From RGIG8244 sp045592785 (lineage in GTDB: Bacteria; Verrucomicrobiota; Lentisphaeria; Victivallales; UBA1829), in assembly GCA_045592785.1 (NCBI GenBank), contig JAZNVL010000060.1, forward strand, positions 1 through 64,000: a stretch of 64,000 nt of DNA, written 5' to 3'. Below, piece after piece: positions 26,197 through 34,984 of this stretch (its first letter is position 1; every line of letters starts with the position of its first letter). The translations under genes were made by a program, and so were the position numbers. The notes under the pieces are model-generated. The model was not told the origin of the DNA and made no database searches. It saw only the letters and a list, made by a program, of their open reading frames with translations.

Positions 26197-27099
26197 ATGT
26201 TTAACGAATATGTTTGGAAATTATATCTGGAAGCAAATGGCAAAGAAACCGTTGAACGTTTTGAACGAAATTTCAAGCAAGCGCTTTCAGTGGATTATGC
26301 GCAATTAATTGAAGATTTACACAATGTTTATTCTCCACCGGAAGAACATCCTTCTTACTTGTTTACCATGTTAGACACACTCAAAAAAGGATTTCATTCA
26401 GAAAATGCAATTCTCGCGGCTGCATGTAATCGGGTGCTTGATTTGAGTGAAAGTCTTCATACTCGTAAACATATCTTTGATGCGTTTTACAAAGGATTGA
26501 AAAATAAAGAGTACAACATAATTACTGAAAATCAAATATTAAATGAATTTTGTGCGGGGATATATTACTATACAACTTTTCTTGCTGTACGATATCCAGA
26601 CTTTTTTGTGCCGTATTATTTCGTGTGCAATTACAATGTTCTCGAAAAAATTGCGCAGGATTTCGATATTGCCTTACCCGAAATTCCTGCCAAGAAGAAT
26701 TATAAAGAACGTATATACCATTATCGCGATGTATGTGCTGTGTTGCATGATTTCAAAGATAAGCATGGCATGTCACCTTATGAGCTGTATGCATTTTTAT
26801 ATGACTTTGCGCCGAAATACATCGGTGGCATTGACAGTTACATTATAAAAGATCTGCCCGCGCCCAAAAGTGTATTTTTTATTGGTGGCTCAGGGGATGA
26901 TGTTTTTAATGAAGATGATTCTGATATGATAAGCAGTTGGCAATGTAATCCCGATACAAAAGCCGGAGATTTGATCGTGATGTATCTGCGAACACCGATA
27001 AGCGCAATTGATTCCATCTGGCGGAGTGTATCTGTCGGATTTCAACGATTTCAGGGCTTGGAGTATGACGGTTCAGCTCTTCGTTGCATATCTCGTTGA
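26197..27099 (+). pseudogene. EVE/PUA-like domain protein, 3' truncated
   Basis: The N-terminal 210 residues are a helical region I do not recognise. From about 225 the sequence (VFFIGGSGDD, WQCNPDTKAGDLIVMYLRTP) looks like an EVE/PUA-type modified-base-binding domain. After RSVSVGF (nt 27042) the reading frame runs into unrelated DNA that is the tail of a reverse-strand gene, giving 18 foreign residues and a stop at 27099. The domain is therefore cut about half-way. Start ATG 26197 has a weak AAGAAAAG upstream. Confidence 0.65.
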
Positions 27100-27322
27100 C
27101 CAGTTCAGGCAGGATCGTTCGGGCGACCATTCCCTGGACCGCACGACCGAACAGATCCTGCAATCGTCTTCCGCAAGCCTGACACCGTAATTCTGTTGCC
27201 GGTGTGTCAGGCTGCTTCAGATTCCGGGCAATAATCTTCGGCAGACAATCCCATAATTGTTTTGGCGTTTTCATCCAAAATCTAATACGTTTTCCTTCAT
27301 TGCGATAATAGGTTTTTTTCAT
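27043..27322 (-). pseudogene. 5' fragment of an unknown mobile-element gene
   Basis: A reverse ORF begins at 27322 (MKKTYYRNEGKRIRFWMK) and holds about 93 credible residues including one CxxC pair (RCQACGRRLQDLF). It then fuses into the antisense of the EVE-like gene at about 27043. No family recognised. With the broken clamp-like gene at 24494 it brackets the GIY-YIG/EVE pair, as if that pair had been inserted into, or brought next to, one element. Confidence 0.5.
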
Positions 27323-27344
27323 GGCATCCTTTCGAGGACGGAAA

Positions 27345-27413
27345 AGTGACCCTAAAAGTAACCCTAAAGTAAATAAGAAGTAACCCTAAAAGTGACCCTA
27401 GAAGTGACCCTAA
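27345..27413. repeat. Five iterons AGTRACCCTAR with 12-base period
   Basis: Copies start at 27345, 27357, 27379, 27391 and 27403 (spacing 12, 22, 12, 12). They lie just upstream of the reverse gene fragment. Regular repeats of helical-turn spacing beside a clamp-like gene suggest a replication origin or operator array of a mobile element. The stretch 27414-27529 shows nothing further. Confidence 0.65.
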
Positions 27414-27529
27414 CGACCCCACTATGCTGTTTTGCGCAACAGGATAAAGGATATGAGGAAAGATGTTAAATGCTTAAACGTATAAAGTTAAATGGAAAAA
27501 ATGGAAAATGTGGGAATTTAAAATAAAAA

Positions 27530-27614
27530 TGGTGGTGGGGGATGGATTCGAACCATCGAAGGCATGGCCGGTAGATTTACAGTCTACTGCATTTGACCGC
27601 TCTGCAACCCCACC
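27530..27614 (-). tRNA. tRNA-Tyr (anticodon GTA)
   Basis: Reverse strand folds as a class II tRNA: acceptor GGTGGGG with CCCCACC, a CTGTAAA anticodon loop, a long variable arm, the T arm GGTTCGAATCC, and an encoded CCA (27532-27530). Length 85 fits Tyr. Confidence 0.96.
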
Positions 27615-27639
27615 ACTGTGGTGTTTCTGTTGAAGTCTC

Positions 27640-27713
27640 TGGAGCGGGTAGAGGGAATCGAACCCTCACAATCAGCTTGGAAGGCTGATGTTCTACCGTT
27701 GAACTATACCCGC
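27640..27713 (-). tRNA. tRNA-Gly (anticodon TCC)
   Basis: Acceptor GCGGGTA pairs with TACCCGC, the anticodon loop is CTTCCAA (TCC), T arm GGGTTCGATTCCC, and CCA is encoded at the end (27642-27640). It lies 25 bases upstream of tRNA-Tyr in the same direction, probably one transcript. Confidence 0.96.
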
Positions 27714-27821
27714 AATCGAGGAGTTCCTCAACTGAATGGCTTTAATATATCACTCATTTTGTAAAATGCAAGTCGTTTTTCGCTTTTTTTTCAAATTTTT
27801 TTGTTTTTTTTTCTGCGATAC

Positions 27822-27850
27822 TTGACTTTTGTTTTTATCTATGTTATATT
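27822..27850 (+). promoter_or_regulatory. Promoter of the lipoprotein gene
   Basis: TTGACT (27822-27827), 17-base spacer, TATATT (27845-27850); 28 bases before the ATG at 27879. Confidence 0.75.
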
Positions 27851-27878
27851 ACAAAAATAAAACAGGAAAGGAATGATC

Positions 27879-30119
27879 ATGCCGAAAAATATAATTCTAT
27901 GTCTGACCGCTTGTATTATCACGTTTCTCCTCGCCGGATGCGCTTCCTCGGAACGGATGATGCGGATGTCCGGTGGCGTGTTTTATGAGTACAGTGTCCC
28001 TACCAAACAACGGATCCGTTCGGAAAAGTTCCAGAAGAAAACGGAGCAATTCAACGCGGGCAGGAAGTCCGCCCGTCAGGAATTGGGCGGAGTGGATACA
28101 GCACTGGTCAATATCTGGCCTTTTTATTTCCGGTCCCGGGATTATTTTTCTGTGATGTGGCCCATGATCGACTGGGATCCTTACGGGATGGCGATCCGTC
28201 CTTTTTACAATCAGGAAGGGGATGATTATTCTGTTCTGTTTCCGCTTTCCGCCTGGAATCCGCAGCGCAAGCATGGGTGGATCCTCAATTTGATCTGGAC
28301 GACCGAGGGCGGCGGCTGGATCCCGCTGGTGTGGCATTCTGTTGACGGGAAGAAACGTTTTACGATGGCGACGCCGTTATTCTGGCATAAGAGCGACCGT
28401 GCGGAACTGAAAAAGGATGTGTATTCTGTGAATGACACGTTTCTGTATTTTCTGCTGTTTTACTACGATCATTACAAAAAACTGGATCTCGGGAAATGGA
28501 ATTTTCTTCTGCCGTCTCAGTGCAATTACAATACCCGTTTGAATAACCGGATCGCTTATCTCGGGGAGAAAGTACCTGCCAACAAGGCGGAGTTTGATGC
28601 GTTGCGCAACAAGATCATTGATACGAAGTCGTCCGTGCAGGAAAAGAACAATAACGGGATCCCCATGATCTACCATTACAGTGGGGAATATGATGGCGGG
28701 TATTCGTTCCGCGGGCCCGGGTACATTACGTTCGGATTCGAGAAGAGACTGCCGCTTTATTCGGAATGGGATCTCTTCGGGGGATTGCTGGCGAAATATT
28801 CCCATCGCGGCGCGGATATGTCCGGCTTATCCGGCGAGAACACGCTGTTCTATTCGGTGGCACTGCTCACCCGGATCGTTGCGCGGCGTGCGCTGAAAGA
28901 GGAGGGTGATGTCCCCGTTCTGCGCAAACTCAAAAATCTTTGCGGTTGGTCGGAAGAATCGTTCCGGAAGAATCTGCCTGCGATCAAAGAAAATCTCAAA
29001 AAGCTGGGGATCAAAGAATTGCCTGCGACCGTCAAGGATGATGAAACATTCCGCATGTATCTTCATGATACGTTCGGGAACAAGGTTTATCCCCTTGAGA
29101 ATCCGGCACGGGAAGGGATCATTGGTGGAATGTTCTATTATGGGTTCAACAAATACGTTTCCGAATGGTTTGCTCTGCCGCTGCTTACATGGTATTCCGA
29201 ACGGAAACAGCAGGACCGTTTCTCTTTCTGGAGTGTACCGCTGTTGTCCTATGTGATGCGGGAACCCCGGAAAGACCGTACGATGGTACTGCCGCCGTTG
29301 CTTTATTATTCAGCGGGAGACCGTTACGATCATCTGACGCGTCCGGTTCATGGCCGCAGTGTCCAATGGGTATCGGATTATCGGAGTGCGGAAACTACGT
29401 CGGAATACATGGCATGCGGTTTGTTCTACCGTGGGAGTCATGCGTTTTATGTGGAAAAGGCAGGGAAAACGGACGTGGAAAAGATCCGTAAGAATTTGTA
29501 TGAACTGCGCCGGATGCGGAATCAGAACCTGGCGACGGGCAAGAACATCAAAGAGCGTCGTGACCGGAATGCACAATGGCAGACGAAGACGCGGATCGAG
29601 GAACTGCGGAAACTCATCGTGGTGGAAGAACTGAAACTGGCAGAAGACCGTCTGGAGAAAGACCATCAGAAGTACCGGAAACTGCTTGGGGAAACGGAAG
29701 CATTGTGTAAAAAGAATCAGTTTGCGTTTCAGGAGAAAATGATCCTGACGGATGCGGCGTTGAAAGATTGTGTGGCACGTCTGTTCCGGGAATGTGCGGA
29801 ACTGCGTACGAAGTCTGACATCGGCAACGGGCTGATTTTCCGGAAAGAGAATTTTTATAACGGGGATTATAAATGGCATTTTTGCAGTGTGCTTGCGGGC
29901 GGTGAAAAGAAAGGCGATCTGGAATACAATCATGTGTTGTATTTCCTTTATCGCGACCGGAAGGAAGGTGCCCGTTCGGAAACATTGCTGTTCCCGTTCA
30001 TCTCGATCCAGCGTGACGGTGCGGACGAACGCCGTTCCTTCATGGGGCGTGTGTGGGAACGCCGGATCAAAGACGGGAAAACGAGCGGATACATTCTCGG
30101 GATTCCGTACGGTGACTGA
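27879..30119 (+). CDS. Large secreted lipoprotein of unknown function
   Basis: No family recognised. Seen: a lipoprotein signal peptide with lipobox LLAGC (Cys at residue 20), so it is exported and lipid-anchored. The first 300 residues are rich in Trp, Tyr and Phe with recurring short blocks of the type WPFYFRSRDYFSVMWP, IRPFYNQEGDDYSVLFPL and WIPLVW, suggesting repeated beta-strand units; a later part (about 535-640) is a Lys/Glu/Arg-rich helical region, followed by another aromatic segment. ATG 27879 is chosen because GGAAAGG lies seven bases upstream; an ATG at 27873 is too close. It stands alone behind its own promoter. Confidence 0.75.
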   Translation: MPKNIILCLTACIITFLLAGCASSERMMRMSGGVFYEYSVPTKQRIRSEKFQKKTEQFNAGRKSARQELGGVDTALVNIWPFYFRSRDYFSVMWPMIDWDPYGMAIRPFYNQEGDDYSVLFPLSAWNPQRKHGWILNLIWTTEGGGWIPLVWHSVDGKKRFTMATPLFWHKSDRAELKKDVYSVNDTFLYFLLFYYDHYKKLDLGKWNFLLPSQCNYNTRLNNRIAYLGEKVPANKAEFDALRNKIIDTKSSVQEKNNNGIPMIYHYSGEYDGGYSFRGPGYITFGFEKRLPLYSEWDLFGGLLAKYSHRGADMSGLSGENTLFYSVALLTRIVARRALKEEGDVPVLRKLKNLCGWSEESFRKNLPAIKENLKKLGIKELPATVKDDETFRMYLHDTFGNKVYPLENPAREGIIGGMFYYGFNKYVSEWFALPLLTWYSERKQQDRFSFWSVPLLSYVMREPRKDRTMVLPPLLYYSAGDRYDHLTRPVHGRSVQWVSDYRSAETTSEYMACGLFYRGSHAFYVEKAGKTDVEKIRKNLYELRRMRNQNLATGKNIKERRDRNAQWQTKTRIEELRKLIVVEELKLAEDRLEKDHQKYRKLLGETEALCKKNQFAFQEKMILTDAALKDCVARLFRECAELRTKSDIGNGLIFRKENFYNGDYKWHFCSVLAGGEKKGDLEYNHVLYFLYRDRKEGARSETLLFPFISIQRDGADERRSFMGRVWERRIKDGKTSGYILGIPYGD

Positions 30120-30147
30120 AAAAAATTAAAAATTTTTGTATCCGGGT

Positions 30148-30175
30148 TTGAAAAAAGCGAAATATGTGCTATGTT
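30148..30175 (+). promoter_or_regulatory. Promoter of the small basic protein/lpxA pair
   Basis: TTGAAA (30148-30153) and TATGTT (30170-30175), 16-base spacer, 55 bases before the small ORF at 30231. Confidence 0.5.
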
Positions 30176-30230
30176 ATACGCAATTTCTTACAAAGATAAC
30201 AATAAACCTTAACATCTGGAGACAGAGATC

Positions 30231-30338
30231 ATGGGAAGACAGTACAACAAGATCGAAAAAAGAGCACGTCGTAAAAACTACCTTGCACGGGTGAAAGCGA
30301 AACACAACGCTGCGAAAAAAGCTTCTGCAAAGAAATAA
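30231..30338 (+). CDS. Small basic 35-residue protein
   Basis: MGRQYNKIEKRARRKNYL and then a Lys/Ala-rich tail; 17 of 35 residues are Lys, Arg or His. A GGAG lies nine bases before the ATG. Composition suggests binding to RNA or ribosomes, similar in style to small ribosome-associated proteins; I cannot name the family. It precedes lpxA by 28 bases and probably shares its transcript. Too short for most gene finders, but start, RBS and promoter all agree. Confidence 0.7.
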   Translation: MGRQYNKIEKRARRKNYLARVKAKHNAAKKASAKK

Positions 30339-30366
30339 TTTACGATAAGCCGAGCGAGTATATCCC

Positions 30367-31170
30367 ATGGCAAAAATCCATCCCACAGCAATGATCGGCG
30401 ACGATGTTCGCCTGGGTGATAATGTGGAAATCGGACCCTATGTCGTCATCGAAGACCATGTGTCGATCGGTGACGGCTGTCGTTTGATCGCACAGTGTCA
30501 CATCGCCTCCTATACAGAAATGGGAGAAAACAATGTGGTTTATCCTTTTGCCTCCATCGGCGGTGATCCCGAGGATTATGCTTATGATCCTGCGCAGGGA
30601 CCTTCCTATACCCGCATCGGCAGCAACAACAAATTCCGTGAGAATGTGACCATCAACCGCGGGACTCATGCCGGGACCGAAACGATTGTCGGTGACGGCT
30701 GTTTCCTGATGGCGAATACGCATGTTTCACACAACTGCGTGCTGGGGAACGGTGTGATCATGGTTCCCTACAGCGGTGTCGCCGGATATTGTCAAATCGG
30801 CGACAAATGTCTGATCTCCGGCCTGTCCGGTATGCACCAGTTCTGTCGCATGGGACGTATGGCTGTCCTCTCCGGCGGTTCCACGATTTCCATGGATCTG
30901 CCGCCTTTCATGATCGGTGACGGTCGTAACGGCGGGGTCCGCGGGTTCAATATCGTGGGGATGCGCCGTAACGGATTCAGCCCGGAAACGATCCGTGCGA
31001 TCAAAGACCTTTATGACATCTTCTTCCGTCACGGCAGCAGCATGAGCAATGCGATCGCGAAAGCCCGTGCTGAAGTGCCGGACCTTCCGGAAGTCCGCGA
31101 GTTTCTCGAATTCATCGAAAGCAGCAAACGCGGCGTATTGAGCGGGGATCGTCACGGCAGACGTGCCTGA
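30367..31170 (+). CDS. lpxA: UDP-N-acetylglucosamine O-acyltransferase LpxA
   Basis: First enzyme of lipid A synthesis; transfers a 3-hydroxyacyl chain from acyl carrier protein to UDP-GlcNAc in the cytoplasm. Seen: left-handed beta-helix hexapeptide repeats from IHPTAMIGDDVRLG through VGDGCFLMANTHVSHNC (catalytic His region about 120-127) to about residue 190, then the helical C-terminal domain with GMRRNGFSPETIRAIK. Length 267 is typical. It shows a Gram-negative envelope. Other lpx genes are not adjacent. Confidence 0.93.
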   Translation: MAKIHPTAMIGDDVRLGDNVEIGPYVVIEDHVSIGDGCRLIAQCHIASYTEMGENNVVYPFASIGGDPEDYAYDPAQGPSYTRIGSNNKFRENVTINRGTHAGTETIVGDGCFLMANTHVSHNCVLGNGVIMVPYSGVAGYCQIGDKCLISGLSGMHQFCRMGRMAVLSGGSTISMDLPPFMIGDGRNGGVRGFNIVGMRRNGFSPETIRAIKDLYDIFFRHGSSMSNAIAKARAEVPDLPEVREFLEFIESSKRGVLSGDRHGRRA

Positions 31171-31273
31171 TCCTGTCCGTTCTGATTTTTTACTGTAAAG
31201 CAGATCATCGGATCGCGCGCTCTTTCTATCTTTTTTAACACATTGATTTTTCAATAATTTTTTTATTGGCTGC

Positions 31274-31301
31274 TTGCATTTTCTTTTTGCCATGTTATAT
31301 T
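31274..31301 (+). promoter_or_regulatory. Promoter of the gene at 31342
   Basis: TTGCAT (31274-31279), 16-base spacer, TATATT (31296-31301). Confidence 0.65.
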
Positions 31302-31341
31302 ATGATGTTTCACTACGATAATCCATAATAAGGAAAAGAAA

Positions 31342-33270
31342 ATGAAAGACTTATACACACTTCACGTTATGCCGCTCATTCCCGGTTCCGAAAAAGAACT
31401 CGCCCGGGATGCGGAGTACCTGCTCAAACATAAGATCTGCACGCACATTGCATGCTGTATGACTCTGGTCCCGGAGAATGTTCCGCCTGCCGATAAAGCG
31501 GGTACTTACAGCGTGATATACAAGAAATTCCTTTCCCATTTCAAAGGAGATAAGAAGCATGTCGGTATTCTGATCCAGGCGAGTATCGGACACGGTTGGA
31601 AGCCCAATGTGCCCTGTGATTTCCAGAAGATCCTGCACGGATTCAACGGTGAACAATACCGGATGTGTCCCCTGGGATCCGATTTTCTTGCTTATCTGGA
31701 TCAGCAGATGGATACCCTCATGTCTCTGAAGCCCGGATTCTTTATGGTGGATGATGACTTCCGTATGCTGTCAGGGCACACCGGCTGTTTCTGCCCGCTG
31801 CATCTTGCGGAGTTCGAACGCCGTACAGGCGAAAAACATACGGCGGAATCCCTGCGTGACAAAGTTGCCTCCGACGAGGCGACCGCGCGGAAATATGATG
31901 AAATGATCCTGGATTCTCTGCTGGGCGCGGCGAAAGTGATCCGGGGCGCCATCGACCGTCATGATCCGGATATGGAATGCAGCTGCTGTATCTGCAGCGG
32001 TGATGTCCGCCACGCCGGACCGGTTGCGAAAGTTCTTGCGGGGAATGGAAAAGCAGAACGGATCATCCGCATCAATAACGCCCGTTATCTGTCAGCGGAA
32101 ATGCGTTCCTTCCCCCGCCGGATGTATGACGGCGCTTTGCAGATCGCGGCATTGGATGATGATATCCGCATTCTTGCGGAAACGGATACCTGTCCGCAGA
32201 CCCGGTGGAGTACTTGTGCCACGTTAATGCACTCTCATTACACGGGCTCCATTCTGGAAGGATGTCGCGGCGCGAAGCACTGGATCACCCAGATGAATAC
32301 CTGGAATCCGGAAGGCGGGAAGGAATACCGGAAGATCCTGAAGAAGTATAACAGGTTTTATCAGACTCTGGCAGATACCCTTGACGATGCCGTGCCCTCC
32401 GGCGTGATCACTGCTCCTCTTTATCAGAAACCGGGATTCAATAATCCCGTTACGGCAAACCGTGAGACCGGTGCGACTTACAACTGGCAGCAGCCGATGA
32501 GTGTTATGGGGTTACCCTGCAATTATTCCAAGTACCGGAAAGGGCTTCCCGCGTTTTTCGCAGAAGAAGACCTGGCATTGTTCACGGATGAAGAACTGAC
32601 GAAGTTCGCGGAAAATGGGATCATTGTGGATGGTGCTGCCGCCTGTGTTCTGACGCAGCGTGGACTTGCTCATCTGATCGGTGTGGAAGCGCGCAAGTGG
32701 GAGAAGGAAACGATCTCCGGCGAATTTTATGGGAAAAAGCTGTTGAAAGCGGGGAATTTTTATTATGAACTGACACCCCTTGCGGGCGTGAAAGTGGAAG
32801 AAAAAGGACAGTTGTTCCACCGGAAATCCGGTACGGACTTTGATCCGGCGGTGGTGGGTACTGCGCTTTACTTCACGGAACCTGCCCACGGCGGACGTTG
32901 TGCGGTCTTCTCTGTCTCCATGGATCTCAATGGTTTCAACGTGTTCAGTCTCCGTGATTTGATCCGGAAAGAACAGCTTGTGGAAACGCTTGAATATGTT
33001 ACCGGCGGCAGGATTTCCTATGTTGCCGGGGATAATGAAGTGTATATGAAAGAGTTTACGCACAAAGACGGATCCCGGATCATGGCATTTTTCAATCTTG
33101 CATTTGACCCGATGGCATCCCTGCCGTTGCGACTGGCGGATGTTCCTGAAAAAATAGAAGCGCTCCAGCCCAACGGGACCTGGAAGGAAGTCGCGTATAA
33201 GGGCGGGAGCGTGAAAGAGAAATTGCCTCCCGGATACCCGATGATCCTGCGTGTCACGGGGATCCGGTAA
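31342..33270 (+). CDS. Glycoside-hydrolase-like TIM-barrel protein
   Basis: Likely cytoplasmic carbohydrate-active protein: no signal peptide is present. Seen: an N-terminal barrel-like region (about 1-300) with acidic motifs on strand ends (FFMVDDDFRM near 133-142, ILAETDTC near 278-285), a middle region with GATase-like ITAPLYQKPGF and GIIVDGAAACVLTQRG, and a beta-rich C-terminal domain. This order resembles GH42-type and related Lentisphaerota-expanded families, but I cannot give a CAZy family. AAGGAAAAG precedes the ATG by a normal distance. It is a single gene, converging with the phage head module. Confidence 0.6.
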   Translation: MKDLYTLHVMPLIPGSEKELARDAEYLLKHKICTHIACCMTLVPENVPPADKAGTYSVIYKKFLSHFKGDKKHVGILIQASIGHGWKPNVPCDFQKILHGFNGEQYRMCPLGSDFLAYLDQQMDTLMSLKPGFFMVDDDFRMLSGHTGCFCPLHLAEFERRTGEKHTAESLRDKVASDEATARKYDEMILDSLLGAAKVIRGAIDRHDPDMECSCCICSGDVRHAGPVAKVLAGNGKAERIIRINNARYLSAEMRSFPRRMYDGALQIAALDDDIRILAETDTCPQTRWSTCATLMHSHYTGSILEGCRGAKHWITQMNTWNPEGGKEYRKILKKYNRFYQTLADTLDDAVPSGVITAPLYQKPGFNNPVTANRETGATYNWQQPMSVMGLPCNYSKYRKGLPAFFAEEDLALFTDEELTKFAENGIIVDGAAACVLTQRGLAHLIGVEARKWEKETISGEFYGKKLLKAGNFYYELTPLAGVKVEEKGQLFHRKSGTDFDPAVVGTALYFTEPAHGGRCAVFSVSMDLNGFNVFSLRDLIRKEQLVETLEYVTGGRISYVAGDNEVYMKEFTHKDGSRIMAFFNLAFDPMASLPLRLADVPEKIEALQPNGTWKEVAYKGGSVKEKLPPGYPMILRVTGIR

Positions 33271-33279
33271 GGGGATCGA

Positions 33280-33633
33280 TCATTCCTCCGTTCCGGCTGC
33301 ATAGGTATGCAGCGAAGCGGAATCGGGCGCAGAGCCTTCGATGGAGAAGGTGGCTGCGCCTGTATTTGTTTCATCGACAGAAGTGGACTCGATTCCGTAA
33401 GTCGTTCCGGCGTAAGTGATAGTGTCACCGGCTTTTACGGAAAGCGATTCACTGTCCATGACACCGGAGAGCGTGACTCTTTCCTCTCTGGAATAATACC
33501 ATTTGTCGGTGACCGCGCCGGATTCATTCCGTGCTTCTGCGGTCTTGACGGAGGTGCTTCGCCTGACGGTATTGAGTACGCATCCGGCGATATCACCATC
33601 GGCATTGGAGACGATTCCGAATTGTCTTGCCAT
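33280..33633 (-). CDS. Phage structural protein of unknown role
   Basis: 117 residues, last gene of the Mu-like head module. Seen: a small beta-rich protein (YYSREERVTLSGVM, AGDTITYAGTTYGIES), without signal peptide. Composition and place, after gp36, suggest a head-completion or neck protein, but no family is recognised. RBS AGGAG lies upstream of ATG 33633. Confidence 0.5.
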   Translation of the reverse strand: MARQFGIVSNADGDIAGCVLNTVRRSTSVKTAEARNESGAVTDKWYYSREERVTLSGVMDSESLSVKAGDTITYAGTTYGIESTSVDETNTGAATFSIEGSAPDSASLHTYAAGTEE

Positions 33634-33650
33634 GGTTAGCTCCTTTCATG

Positions 33651-34061
33651 TTAAAAGTTTTTCAGATTTTTCCGGCTGAAAACAGGCGTTTCCATTTCCA
33701 GAAATGCGATATTTGCTTTTGTTTGCTCGGCGGCACCGGGCAGACAGAATGATTCCTCGCGGATCTCTGTCAGCCGGGCACGGACCTGGGCGACTCTTGC
33801 CTTTACTTTTTCCGGGAAACGTGCGCCATCGGTCCGGGCGTAAGCCCGTTCCTCCGCCAGAGTGAGAGTCCAGCTTTTCAGCAGGGGCAGGGCACTCTGA
33901 CAGGTCACGGGGATCTGATAGCGCATGGTCAGGACGCCATCGATCTCCGCCTGGGCATCAAGCAGATCATCGATGGCGCGTTCGGTTTCCGGATAGATTT
34001 GAGTAAAGAGAGCGCCGAGCCTGTTTTTCAGATCATGCAGTTCGGCGTACATGAGGCTCAA
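33651..34061 (-). CDS. Mu gp36-like protein (DUF1320)
   Basis: Head/neck-associated protein family next to the Mu major head gene. Seen: MYAELHDLKNRLG at the start, then RAIDDLLDAQAEIDGVLTMR and a helical rest; 136 residues is normal for the family. It overlaps the gpT-like gene by four bases, the order known from Mu. Confidence 0.72.
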   Translation of the reverse strand: MSLMYAELHDLKNRLGALFTQIYPETERAIDDLLDAQAEIDGVLTMRYQIPVTCQSALPLLKSWTLTLAEERAYARTDGARFPEKVKARVAQVRARLTEIREESFCLPGAAEQTKANIAFLEMETPVFSRKNLKNF

Positions 34062-34954
34062 CGTCCGCCGCGGAAGACCAGGTGCGGGAACGCACAGGCT
34101 GCGTTGCCGTACGCCTTGGTGCCGTAAATGATCTCGTCATATTCGAAGACGTTTTCATTATCCTGACGATCCAGTGCGGTGAGTTCGCAGTCTTTGGACT
34201 TCTGCAGGATGACGGGCTTGAGGATCCCGTTTGTCTGCATGAGATACCAGTCATCGGCAAACGCGCCGCTGAGTCTGGGGTTGACCACGATCTCCACCAG
34301 ATCAAAGTTCCGGTTGTCAATGACGGCACCGTTATCCCCGGAAACGATTTTGGTGTTCTTGATGATGTCCCACGCCGTCGCCCGGAGTTTGGGGCCGACC
34401 ATGAGGACATCGGGGCAGACTGCCAGTGTTTCGCCGTTATGGGAAGTGTAAGAAGTCATGCGTTCGTAAGCGGCTTCGAATGCTTCACGGGAGAGGGCAT
34501 CGCTTGCGGTATTGCAGATGACACTGGAACCGTATTTGTGTTCCTGATGGAAAAATGCCTTGCCGTCGATCCACTTGCTGTTTCCGGTGAGAGCTTCCAC
34601 TGCCAGACGGTCCCAGAGCTGTCTGCCGGCCTGTCCCATCTGTGCGATGAGTGCGGAATACTGCTGCCAGTTATCGGTTTCGATGTCGCGGACCCGGATC
34701 TTGACGGTATCTTCGAATGCGCGTTCCACGAGACGGATGGACTGGGATTTGAGGTTTTTGACCTGTCTGGGGCCGATCCATTCACGCATGAAAGCGAATG
34801 TTTCGAGGAAGGGAAATTCGATAGCGGAATGATTGGGATCGCCATCGATCATGCAGAACTTTTCGTATACGGTGGGCGTGTTGTCGAATGCGTTCTGAAA
34901 TTTGAGACTGTAAGAAGTCCGCATGGAGTTCAGAGTATCGGGATTGAGTTCCAT
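34058..34954 (-). CDS. Mu-like major head protein (gpT family)
   Basis: Major capsid subunit of the HK97-like fold in Mu-type phages. Seen: the gpT N-terminal pattern with FQNAFDNTPTVYEKFCMI, WIGPRQVKNL and RVRDIETDNWQQYS, and the C-terminal block with NGILKPVILQKSK and VFRGGR. 298 residues is typical. It lies between the decoration-type protein and gp36, as in Mu. ATG 34954 has GAAAGG upstream. Confidence 0.87.
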   Translation of the reverse strand: MELNPDTLNSMRTSYSLKFQNAFDNTPTVYEKFCMIDGDPNHSAIEFPFLETFAFMREWIGPRQVKNLKSQSIRLVERAFEDTVKIRVRDIETDNWQQYSALIAQMGQAGRQLWDRLAVEALTGNSKWIDGKAFFHQEHKYGSSVICNTASDALSREAFEAAYERMTSYTSHNGETLAVCPDVLMVGPKLRATAWDIIKNTKIVSGDNGAVIDNRNFDLVEIVVNPRLSGAFADDWYLMQTNGILKPVILQKSKDCELTALDRQDNENVFEYDEIIYGTKAYGNAACAFPHLVFRGGR

Positions 34955-34984
34955 AAGATGATTACCTTTCTTCTTTGATTACGA

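Noticed and set aside
27345..27413. Possible CRISPR array
   Set aside because: Repeat units are 11-12 bases with almost no spacer; this is an iteron-like array, and no cas genes are present.
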